Source: Mercurialis annua (lineage: Eukaryota > Streptophyta > Magnoliopsida > Malpighiales > Euphorbiaceae). Taken from it: a DNA stretch of 64,000 bases. The stretch is taken from contig NC_065576.1 in the NCBI RefSeq assembly GCF_937616625.2, forward strand, positions 49,906,128 to 49,970,127, written 5' to 3'. A model generated the notes under the pieces. It saw nothing but the letters and a program-made list of their open reading frames with translations. It did no database searches and was not told where the DNA came from. Within the stretch, counting starts at the first letter, position 1. Each line of letters starts with the position of its first letter. Both the position numbers and the translations under genes were made by a program. Shown piece after piece: positions 19,364 through 30,330 of this stretch.

Positions 19364-20208
19364 TGTAATACTCCAAAATATTTAATTATTTAATTAGGCC
19401 ACGTGTCCAGTTTTTACTCGCCAGAGTGGCGATATCAGAAGGATTTTTGAAAAGATTAAGTAAATACCAACCCAAGTAGGTCGGTTTCGAAAGGTCTACA
19501 ATGAAGTATTTAATATTATTGTATAGCTAGAAAGTTGGAATTTGAATTAAGAGGAGAAATGTTAAGAAAAGCTTCAAAATAAAGTTCAGGGACTAAAGTG
19601 ATAATTTAGCCACTATGTTTCGAAAATGGAATTTTTGGATTTTTGACGGGAAAATATTATTATCGGAATTGGTAATATGTATCGGGTATAAATAATACGT
19701 ATAAGTTATAATAAAAGAATTTATTGATTTAGCTATGGACTAAATTGAACAAAAGGAAAGTTCAAAAGATAATTTGTAATAAAGAAAGAAAAGAGGGATC
19801 AAAGGAATATTTTAGCCAAATCATATATATGATTTTGATTTGAAAAAATGATGATCATATGAGAATCCAGAAGCTTCACACTACCATCGTTCCTCACCGT
19901 CGTTTCGCCGCCGTTTCTCCGTTCGACGTCCGATTCGAGCGATTTTCGCGGCGATTTCTTCAGAATCAAGAGCTCTATCCGTTCTAAGCTTCGTTTCAAG
20001 GTAATACCTCAAAAATTGATGCTAAAAATCGAGTTGTATGGCTGTTTTAGTTAAGGATATTGAATTTGACGTTTTTAGCTCGATTTTAGCGTTTTAGTAA
20101 AAACTAAATGACGGGTTTGGTGAGAAGTGAAGTTGTTGATGTGTGGAAAAGTCGGGGTGCGGAGAAACAGCCCGGAAACGACGTTTTCGGGGCTGTGCAT
20201 AGCAAGCA

Positions 20209-20321
20209 GCTATGCGCCCGCATAGCAGAAGCTATGCACCCGCATAGCATAGCTCAAGCTATGCGAGTGCATAGCCAAGAAGCTATGCGCCCGCATAGCT
20301 CAGGCTATGCGCGCGCATAGC
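20209..20321. repeat. Array of five GCTATGCGCCCGCATAGC hairpins in the LTR
   Basis: Perfect or near-perfect 18-nt palindromes at 20209-20226, 20231-20248, 20258-20275, 20282-20299 and 20304-20321; centres are spaced 22, 27, 24 and 22 bp. Arms CTATGCG / CGCATAG enclose two variable bases. Degenerate copies continue to about 20370. The related LTRs at 22275-22329 and 42705-42838 carry a hairpin array in the same place but with different arms. Confidence 0.9.
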
Positions 20322-20764
20322 CAAGCTGTGCACCACACAGCTTATACGAGCTACGCGCTCGCACAACGGGTTCGAAGGGACCAAAATGGACTTTTGTCCC
20401 GATTGACCTAAGTTTTTGACATTTTCGAGTATTGAACTTTAAAAACAAATTAAGGACTCGGATGACTTAAAAAGTAAGGTTTTAGCTCGACGTTTACGAT
20501 GATTTACGAAAACGAAAAACACTAAAGAATGTTATACGATTCTCGAATACGAGGAGCAGTACTCATTAAGTCGTAAGTACGACTAAGAGTTATCGAACAC
20601 GTGAGTAACATTAAGATTTAAACTAAACCCTAGAATTTAAAAGTATTATACATATAAAGCATGAAATTCACGTTTAAATATTAAACGCTTTATCAGACGT
20701 GTCAGCGAGCAGAGAGGTCAGTAGACATGGGATAGCGAGAGCATATCATTACATTGACCACGTG

Positions 20765-23315
20765 TGTCACGACCCAAAATACTGAGCCGAGACCGGCGCT
20801 AGGGAATGAGAGTGGTAGCTCCGAAACCCGTAGCAAGCCTAAAACTACTAATAATTTTTCGCAAATAAAAACATAATATCGTATATGAAATATTTTAAAA
20901 AAACTCTTTTAGATAATACAACTATAGATATTAAAATATTATATCATAGTTTACATTTTAAATAAACTATTTAAAAACAATTCACAAATCATATACTGAC
21001 ACCTACAGACTACTGCAACTCTAATGAATTCATACATTGTGCAAGCCCATCGACTTCTGGCACAAAGAGAATGGTCTGTCTGATCCGACTCCAGTCACCT
21101 GAAAGACATCAAAAGCGAGGGGTCAGTATTTGGGAAAATACTGAGTGAGTATACAAATTACTAATGGTATTATCAAAATATAGCATCACAGGCTTAATAT
21201 GTATGTAAATTTCATACATGATATAAGCACACATCAAACATTCTTAAGTAACAGACCTTATCGAAACTCTAATCCTTGACTTGCTAAACGTATATACTTA
21301 ATTTAGCTTGATCCAAATGGTCCGACCCCGGAGTCTTCACACTCAACCACGTCAGTCGCGACCTGTCTCTTAATTCCAAAGTGTGAGTCCAACTCACTGG
21401 TGGGTCCAACCCACTAGATACGGGGCTCAGGTTATCTAACCGAGTTCACTCTCGTGGGGCTCAGGTTAGTCTAACCGAGTTCACTCTCGTATCGCGTGCT
21501 TTTTCTAATTCTTATAATCCTGTGTATTCTTATATCATCACAAACAGTCTAATTACACTAGACTGACTCATTGGTAATCTCATAGCCTATTGACACTCAA
21601 TAGGTAATTTATTCCTATATATCTCATACTAGCTACTCATATTCAAAACAATGAATATAATGACAATCATATAATCCATTCCATCAAACATAACATCTCA
21701 TGCAAGCAAATCGTATTCATGCGATGTATTGATAATAATGTTAATAGGGTATGAAAATAACTTTTATAACAATAATAATAATACGCGAAAGTAAATTTGC
21801 CACTCACACTGACCGCTTTCCGAATAATAATAATAATAAGATCCCATGAACTTCCATTCGTCATTTGATCCCTTAGCTATTCCAGCTCGTCGACCTGGTA
21901 GCTTGTCGATACGTCCATTTCCTATTCAAATCATATATACGTTTAATTCATAAACGTAGGCTTAGTATTAAAACCCTAAGTTATAAACTTAGGTTTAATA
22001 TAATCGTATTTCGAATATGACTCTTAACTTCGATCGTATTCTAATACTTAGTTGAGATATTGGGTATATCTATTATTCATCGATTCTTAAACTTAGGTTC
22101 TTTATATCCCGAAACCCTAATCGAACTCGTTATGTTCAATATCCAAATTTCTCGTTTTCGGGGTCCGTGATTCACTTTTAATGTCCGACGTACTTAAAGT
22201 CGGAAATTTAGGTCGAAACGGGGTTAAATGTCCAAACAAGCACGATTGCTGGCTGTGCGAACGCCCGAAGGGTCCCGTGCATATGCACGGCCCAATGTGC
22301 GTTCGCACACCAAGTGTGCGTTCGCACACTGCGGTGTTCCGTGCGCTTTGCCACTCGCCGACTTTTCCGACATGCTTCCCTTCTCTATAATACATATTCC
22401 AACTTAATTCTCACCAAAAACGATTATAGAAACGCGATTACGATTCGTTTAATTCGTTAAAACAAAATAACCCTTATTTACAAATTTCCAAAATAAAACA
22501 TCGAGCTTACCTCGATCTGAAGTTCAAAGATGATAGTGAATTGAATTCTGAACAAATCGATATAAAGAACGCTCGATTTGGACGAGAAACGGCGAAACGG
22601 CGGCGGATCGAATCGATCGCCAAAACCTTCTCTTTCTTTCTTCTGGATCATCCGAGCCTTTCTGTTTCCTTAATCCTAAGGAAAGGATGTATATATATAT
22701 TTGGCTAATTGACAACTTTGATCCTTCGTTTCTTTAGCTTAAACCAATTCTCTTTTAAACTTTCTAATTTAACCAAATGGTTAAATTATCCTTTTAACTC
22801 TATTACTTACGTATTATTTATATTCAAATCAATAATACTAACTCAAAATTATTATTTTTCGTCCATAATCTTTTAATTGCTATTTCCGAGACTTAATTGG
22901 CTAATTTACATTTTGGCCCTTAACCTTTTCAAAAATTGCAATTTAGCCCAAAACGCATCCGCGTCCAAATTTGAAAAGGTCTCTGATTGACCCGAAACTT
23001 TCACCACATATATTATAAAACATTTCGCGGACCTTGGTGAAATAATTTCCCTTTTCGTGGACTTAACTGGTTAAAGTACCACTTTAGTCCCTAAACTCTA
23101 GTTTGGATTTTTCTTGACATTCTTCCTTTTAATTCAAATTCCAACTTTAGAATTGGAATATGATATTAAATTCCGCATAATTACTTTCTCAAAACCGACC
23201 TACTAAAGGCTTATTTACTTTAATTTCTTGAAAATTATTTCCAATATCGCCATCCTGGCGAATAAGGACTGGACACATTGTCCAATTAAATAATTAAATA
23301 TTTTGGGGTACTACA
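20765..23315 (-). mobile_element. Nested solo LTR, chromovirus-type subgroup B, reverse orientation
   Basis: On the minus strand it begins TGTAGTACCCCAAAATATTT and ends GGGTCGTGACA. On the plus strand it reads TGTCACGACCC...GGTACTACA and is flanked by a perfect ACGTG duplication (20760-20764, 23316-23320). It is 2551 bp with no internal region. It therefore inserted, then lost its body by recombination, after the outer LTR was in place. It shares the leader-exon-like stretch (reverse complement around 22500-22640) with 42400-42510. Confidence 0.92.
22275..22329. repeat. Three hairpins in the nested LTR
   Basis: Perfect palindrome CCGTGCATATGCACGG (22275-22290), then TGTGCGTTCGCACA (22296-22309) and GTGTGCGTTCGCACAC (22314-22329). 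Centres are 19-20 bp apart. The position in the LTR matches 42705-42838, which has seven units. Confidence 0.9.
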
Positions 23316-24474
23316 ACGTGATTGATTGGATTGCGGTTTCAATGAGTTGCACTTTACTTTCGTGTATTACATATTAAAGTAATTTAATATTATATTTTAT
23401 ATATACGTGTATTGTTTATACGCATCGCATAATACATGATTTGATTAAATGCTATGTGTTCTATCAAGTTTATATACAAGGAACTGGTATGCAATCCGAA
23501 GAAACTAGCTACCTATTGGGTGTCAATAGGCTGTGTGATCACCAGTATCGAGTCAGTCTAGCGTGTTTGCATATAAACCTGCATGACATGAATATCATAT
23601 GAATATGAATATGAAGGAATTTTGAAGTTGGACAATGAATTTGATACGAGTGAGCACTCGGTTACGGTGTAACCTAGAGTCCCCGTATCTAGTGACTTGG
23701 ATTCACACTTTGGGAAATAAGAGATAGGTCGCGATCGACGAGGCAGAGTGTGAACACTCCCGGGTCGGACCATTTGGATCAGTATGATTTAAATATTCGT
23801 AAGTTATGTCGCATGCTAGGATATTAGTTTCGAGTGGATCAAATACCTGTTTATATGTATTATTTTATATTATTGTTTTATTGAAAAGCGATGCTATGTT
23901 TTTATAAGGATGTCGTTAGTAAATTGCAAACTCACTCGGTATTTTCCAAAATACTGACCCCTCACTTCGATGTCTTTCAGGTGCTTAGCGTCTGGACTTA
24001 GCTAGAAGCCAGTTTTGGGATCCGGAAGTCAGTTATGTATGTATAGTTGTCTGACTTCTGTGAGTGCTGCAGTAGTGGTCCTGTGTTGACAGAGTCGTAA
24101 CTTAGACAGCAGTGCATTTTGTTTGTACATATTGTCTGCTGTCTTATTTATATGTTTTTGTAGGCTATGTGTATTATGTTTTGTTCATGACCCCAGATGC
24201 CGGTGATATGTTTTGGATACACTAACTATTGTTTATAGTACCGCGAGGCCAGTCTGTACAGGGTACGAGTACGGTAACTAGAGCCCGCGAGGATTTTGAA
24301 CAGTTAGTGTAAATATTTGATTATATGAATATATGTATATTTGCTTCTGTTATTTGATATTATCTGTTTATAATTTGCGAAAAATTAATTGTGGTTTGAG
24401 GCTTGCTACGGGTTCCGGAGCTACCACTCCCGTTCCCTAGCGCCGGTTTCGGCTCAATATTTTGGGTCATGACA

Positions 24475-26835
24475 TCTGCAGTCCCCAAATCAGCTCAGGG
24501 AGGGGAGTTTGGGTTCGTTTTATGACCCCCTGCGCCTATCAGATGAAGTCCGAACCTAAATGAAAGTTTTTAGACGGTGTTGCAGACAATAAGAATGTTA
24601 ATTAGTTTGGTAATCGGACTGTTTTAAGCACGCGTTTTGATAGCCCGAAGTTAGCTAGAAAAGCGCTTTTTAAAAAGTTGAGTTTAACTAGGAATTTTGT
24701 TAGAACGATAATTTATTGGTTATTCGGAAAACGTTTTGAGTTGAGATTAATTATAATCATAGGAAAAATGATTTCATAAATTAATTATCGTTTTATCCCG
24801 ATAATTAATTTATTTTAGCTAATTAGCATAGTTAGTTAAATAACATTCGAAATTGTTATTCAACGTAGGAAAATGTTTTTTGGGCCTTTTCTGCATTCTC
24901 CAAGGAAGGGGAATTTGGGTGCTTTTTTGAACTCCTGCGCTTATCGCACGAAGTTCGAACCTAAACGGAAGTTTTAGATGGTGTTGTAGACAATAAGAAT
25001 GTCCTAATAGTTTGGTAATCGGACTTTTTTTAATTGTAAGCGTTTTGATAGCCAGAAGTTGGCTAGAAAAACGATTTTTGAAAAATGAGTTTAACTAGAA
25101 TTTTTTTTAGCTCGATAATTTATCGGTTATTCGAACAACATTTTTAGTTTAGATTAATTTTAATCATAAGAAAAGTGATATAATAAATTAATTATCGTTT
25201 TATCCTGATAATTAATTTATTTTAACTAATTTGGATAGCTAGTTAAATAACATTCGGAAAATGTTATCGAATGTATGAAAAATGTTATCATATTTTCATT
25301 TCATTTGAAGGCATAAAATTCAAACCCTGCTCGCTTGGCTATTTTGGGTTGTTCTGGTGTTCCCACATCAACTCAGGGAGGGGAGTTTGGGTGCGTTTTT
25401 TGAACCCTTCGCGTACCAGATGAATTTCGAACCTAAACGAAGGTGTTACAGACAATAACAATATTCAAATTTGTTTGGTAATCGGTCCGTTTTGAATAAG
25501 TGTTTTTATATCCCGTGGTTGGCTAGAAAAGCGGTTTTTGAAAAATTGAGTTTAACTAGAAATTTTGTTAGCTCGATAATTTATAGGTTATTCGGAAAAC
25601 GTTATGAGTTGGGATTAATTATAATCATAGAAAAAGAGATTTAATAAATTCATTATCGTTTTATCCCGATAATTAATTTATTTTAGCTAATTTGGATAGC
25701 TAATTAAATTTTATTTGAAAAATATTATTTAACGTACGTAAAATGTTATCATATCTTCATTTCCTTTGAAGACAGAAAATTAAAACCCTGCTCGCTTGGC
25801 TGTTTTTGGGGCTGTTCTGCAGTCCCTAAAACAGCTCAGGGAAGGATGTCTGGGTGCGTTTTTTGACCCCCTATGCGTACCAGATGAAATTGAAATCTCA
25901 ACGGAAGTTTTAGATGGTGATGCAGACAATAAGAATGTTCAATTTGTTTGGTAATCAGACTGTATTAAGTACGCATTTTGATAGCCAAAAGTTGGCTGGA
26001 AAAGGGGTTTATAAAAATTTGAGTTTAACTAGGAATTTTGTTAGCTCGATAATTTATTGGTTATTCGGACAACATTTTAAGTTGAGATTAATTATAATCA
26101 TAGGAAAATTGATTTAATAAATTAATTATCGTTTTATCCCGATAATTAATTTATTTTAGCTAATCGAATAAAATTTGGAAACTGTTATTTAATGTACAGA
26201 AAATGTTATCACATCTTCATTTTATTTGAAGACAGAAAATTAAAATCCTGCTCGCTTGGCTGTTTTTAGGAATGTTCTTCAGTCCCCAAAACAGCTCAGG
26301 GAAGGATGTTTGGGTGCGTGTTTTGACCCCATACGCGTACCAGATGAAATTCAAACCTAAACGGAAATTTTAGACAGTGTTGCAGAAAATAAGAATGTTC
26401 AATTAGTTTGGTAATCAAACTGTTTTAAGTACGCGTTTTGATAGCCCAAACTTGGCTTGAAAAGCGGTTTTTAAAAAATTGAGTTTAACTAGTAATTTTG
26501 ATAGCTCGATAATTTATCAGTTATTCGGTCAACATTTATAGTTGAGATTAATTATATTCATAGGATAAGTGATTTAATAAATTAACTACCGTTTTATCCC
26601 GATAATTTATTTATTTTAGCTAATCAAATAAAATTCGGAAAATGTTATTTAACGTACGAAAAATGTTATCATATCTTCATTTAATTTGAAGACAGAAAAT
26701 TAAAACCCTTCTCCATTGGCTGATTTTGGGGTTGTTCTTCAGTCCTCAAAACAGCTCATGGAAGGGAGTTTGGGTGTGTTTTTTCACACCCTATGCGTAC
26801 CGGATGAAGTTCGAACCTAAACAGAAGTTTTAGAC
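24475..26835. repeat. Satellite DNA, long monomer type
   Basis: About 2.4 kb of satellite. It includes a distinctive shortened monomer (AACGTAGGAAAATGTTTTTT at about 24862, joined directly to GGGCCTTTTCTGC) also found at about 32270. From 25490 on it repeats window positions 1-650 and then 3543-4212, with the retroelement at 651 absent. It ends in the duplicated TAGAC (26831-26835). Confidence 0.9.
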
Positions 26836-29454
26836 TGTCACGACCCATTTTCATAAATCGTGACCGGCGCTAGGGTATGGGTATGGTTGTACCAAAACCC
26901 GTAGCTAGCCTTGCGGATAACCAATTTATAACATTAAAACAATGTACCTGTAGAAAATCACATGCTCGGGGGCAACCGAGACGCCAACCTAGTCTAGCAG
27001 TACATTTAAGCAACATGTACTCAAAGTATACTAAATCTCAATTTAACTCCAACAGCATGGCAAATCAATATATAATACCAAAGTTACTGCAATCATGCCA
27101 AATCTAATAAAATAATAGTTGGACCATACCAACAAATAACAATCTAAAATATAAGTATAAAACTAAAACATGAATAATCTAATACTACTACTGCGGTCTA
27201 AGAGTTAAAATAGTTCGACTCTTTTATTCTGAAATAAATAAAGAACCTCCGAAAATGAAGAAACGGAGATCGACAAATGCTCAAATCATAAACCTGGAAA
27301 ATTTAGGAAAACAACGGGGTCAGATTTACTGAGTAGAGTTTATATAACCATTTACATTTATTAAGTTAAAAACCTTTAAAAACGTTTAATAAAACATTTT
27401 CATTATGGATTATCAATGAAACCCTAAGCCATAATTCTAAATCCATTGTCGTGTCGGTGAGACGTATCTCAATAACCGACCCCCCGACTATCACTTAATA
27501 AATAGTGAGCCCAGGAGACGTATCTTCCACCGGTGCCCTCACTAAGGTGAGACATATCTCAAACCTACCTCATTACCATAATTATTACCGGTGCGCACGC
27601 AGTCCCGATGATGCCCATCGAGTAGCACGTTCCAAATCAAATCCACAATGCCGAAAACAGTTCAAAAGCTGTTTATACATATATATATATATACAAAATA
27701 TAATAATTGCTTAATAAAGAGGTAAATAGAGATATAAACTCACTGCTTGCTAAATCCACGTGATCCTGACAAGCACCTAACTCTGGTTCGCCTCTGAAGT
27801 ACGAACAGTCGACGGGTCTAAATAAAATATTAAAATTATAATTAAAATCAGACCCTAACTCTAAAGAGTACTAGACACCACATAGGACCAGCACAATACA
27901 ATACCAAGCCACATTTAATAAACACTTATTTTAATGCATTTCAAATATAACCCAACTTATAGAGTACAAATCATATAAACATGTTTAAAATGATTCGTAA
28001 AATAATTTAAATAAACCAGAGTAAAAATTCATAATAGTGAGTCAGCCGAGTTATTAAAAACTACCAAGCTTCTTCTCACTTGTCGGGCGACCACCGTCTA
28101 CCCCAAAACAAAACTTTATTAAATTTATAAACCCAAGTTTATAAATTAAATATTTGATTAAAATAATTATCTATTTTAAAATAGAATTCAATAACTTCAA
28201 ATTCAAGTAACCCAAGTTACAACTAAAACTTAATCATTTTAAGTTTTAAAAAAATTTTAGGGACTAAACTGTATTTTAGCCAATTTGATTTTCAAAATCA
28301 AATTTAATCACTCGTTCTTAAGTTACTAAATTATAAATCGAAACAAAGATCCAAAAGATAAAACTTAACTTGAATAAGTTTCTTAGAAATTTTAGGGGCT
28401 AAATTGCAAATTAGCCAAATTGACATTTCAATTAAAATTAAAAATAATTACCCGAATAATTATATTAATTTAAGTTATAAAATATTTAACGTATTCAAAT
28501 TGTCTATTTAAAATTGAAACAAAAATCAAAAGTTAAAAACAAATGACTATAGTTCGATTGATTTCAACTAAACAATTTTAGTGATCATATTAGCCAATTA
28601 GCCAAATCTAGAAATCAAACAACGAACATACAACTGCTACAACTTTCCGTCTAAACAATTTAAGATTCACATATAAACCTAAACTAAGAATAAGAAGCAG
28701 GAGCATAACAATGGCAACAATATAACCTGTTATGAACCTACAAATAATAACCAATTCAAGACATATCCTACTGGCATTACAATCAACCCAATTAACCCTA
28801 ACCATAGATGAATCAAATAAACTACCAAGATTTGTAATTATGGCAGCCAACATTAAGTAAGACTCAAGAACATGGCATCGATGTAACATTTGCACGGCGG
28901 AATCGAACAGGCGACGAAACGAGACAATCGCAACTTAAGTCAAGATTAAATCATTAACAAACAAGAACTATGAGTAAATGATCACTTAAACACAATATGA
29001 CATAACCAAGAACATAGCAGAAAACGGCAGCAACATGTATTCGCAACGGCGAAACGGAACGGCAATGATCGAAAGATTTTATACGTACCTTAATCGGTTT
29101 CAATATGTGATATTCGAAGAGATCGTCGAGTCGATGTAAATCGTCAAAGAACAATTGAAATAAAGCTAACCAATGAGATACGAAATCAGAAACCGTTTTT
29201 GACGATAATGAAACGAAGAACACAAGTTAAAAGATAATAGAAATAACTTACATTAGCGTAAATTAAATGGAGGAGAAAGATGATTGAAGTTTCAGATTAT
29301 TAAGGTGAGGAATGGCGGCTGAGATTTGTTGCAAAAAGATGAAAATATTAGGTTAAGAAAATCTGAACAGAAACTTGCAGCAACATGTTTATATATTGGA
29401 GAAGAAAGGAAGAATGCTGCAGAATTAATATTGGTTATATAACAAATTCTATGG

Positions 29455-30009
29455 GGGCTAATTAGGAGAATACCTAAAAAACTAAAATATTTGTAAATTT
29501 ACCTCAAAAACTGAAAGTTTATAAGCGTACCTAAAAAAATAAATATTTATTTTTTTACTCCGCAATTTTTTTTTACTTCGCAGTTTCAAACGGTTTCAAA
29601 TACAGTTTTTAATAGAGTTTCAAACGGTTTATAACGGTTTCATAAAAATAGAGTTTCAAACGGTTTCAAATACAGTTTCAAAAAACACAATTTGAAACTG
29701 TTTTATAAAAACGTTTCAAATAGAGTTTCTAATAGAGTTTCAAACGGTTTCAAATAAAGTTTCTAATAGAGTTTCAAACGGTTTATAATGGTTTCATAAA
29801 AATAGAGTTTCAAACGGTTTCAAATACAGTTTCTAATAGAGTTTCAAATGGTTTATAACATAGTATTTTTACAAATTTTTTCAGAGTAAAAAAATAAATT
29901 TCGGAGTAAAAAAATAAATTTTTCGAAAAAAGGTAGACAAATAGTTTTTCAAAAAACGGAGTATTTTTACAAATATTTTGAAAAACGGAGTATTTTCTGC
30001 AAATTTCTC
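29455..30009. mobile_element. Mutator-like non-autonomous DNA transposon (MITE) nested in the LTR
   Basis: The 555-bp insert is bounded by a perfect 9-bp duplication ATTCTATGG (29446-29454, 30010-30018), the duplication length typical of Mutator-like elements. The left end starts GGGCTAATTAGGAGAATACC and the inverted right end GAGAAATTTGCAGAAAATAC. Both ends continue to a common AAAATATTTGTAAA block, so the terminal inverted repeats are long but imperfect (roughly 40 bp). There is no transposase. The interior is largely a GTTTCAAACGGTTT tandem array. Confidence 0.8.
29581..29860. repeat. Irregular 34-37-bp tandem repeats inside the MITE
   Basis: Units of the form ATAGAGTTTCAAACGGTTT followed by TCAAATACAGTTTCTA or ATAACGGTTTCATAAAA alternate about six times. 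One inverted segment (TTTGAAAC) near 29690 makes part of the array self-complementary. Confidence 0.85.
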
Positions 30010-30330
30010 ATTCTATGGCCTTTATTAAATGCATGGGCTTTTCATATTATTAAACAATTGGGCCATAGTAATAGTACGTGGGACTTAAGGAAAGGAATAG
30101 GGAATGCATGAGTATTTGCATGCATGGAAATATACTCTTTTTTTTTTCTTTTAAATTTAATAATACACACTAAACACGAATCGGACCACGATCGAATCAA
30201 CGAGCGACTAAAATAAAATTAAATAAAAATATATAATAATTAATTAGTTAAAGCTTGACGGAATGTAAAAATTATAATTTAAAATAATAAAAAAAATATG
30301 CAATTTAAAAATACGGGATATTACATAGAC

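Larger units (their letters stand above)
19364..24474 (+). mobile_element. Solo LTR, chromovirus-type subgroup B, split by a nested LTR
   Basis: Begins TGTAATACTCC and ends TTGGGTCATGACA. Flanks TTTGC (19359-19363) and TCTGC (24475-24479) are a 5-bp duplication with one mismatch. Removing the nested insert 20765-23315 and one copy of its duplication leaves 2555 bp, close to the 2551 bp of the nested copy and 2420 bp of 41800-44219, to which it is related along its length (CCACGTGTCCAG near the start, CTAGCGCCGGTTTCGGCTCA near the end). A sequence resembling a leader exon and a GTAA donor lies near 19890-20005. Confidence 0.88.
26836..30325 (-). mobile_element. Solo LTR, chromovirus-type subgroup A, reverse orientation
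   Basis: On the minus strand it begins TGTAATATCCCG and ends GGGTCGTGACA. Flanks are perfect TAGAC duplications (26831-26835, 30326-30330), and the empty site is seen with one substitution at 4208-4212. Its 3490 bp include a nested Mutator-like element (29455-30009); without it the LTR is about 2926 bp, close to the 2887 bp of 651-3537, with which it shares its 3' half. The 5' halves have diverged. A consensus-like splice donor (AAGGTACGTA on the minus strand, near 29081-29097) follows a leader-like stretch. Frames at 28608-28895 and 28954-29223 are not recognisable proteins. Confidence 0.88.
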
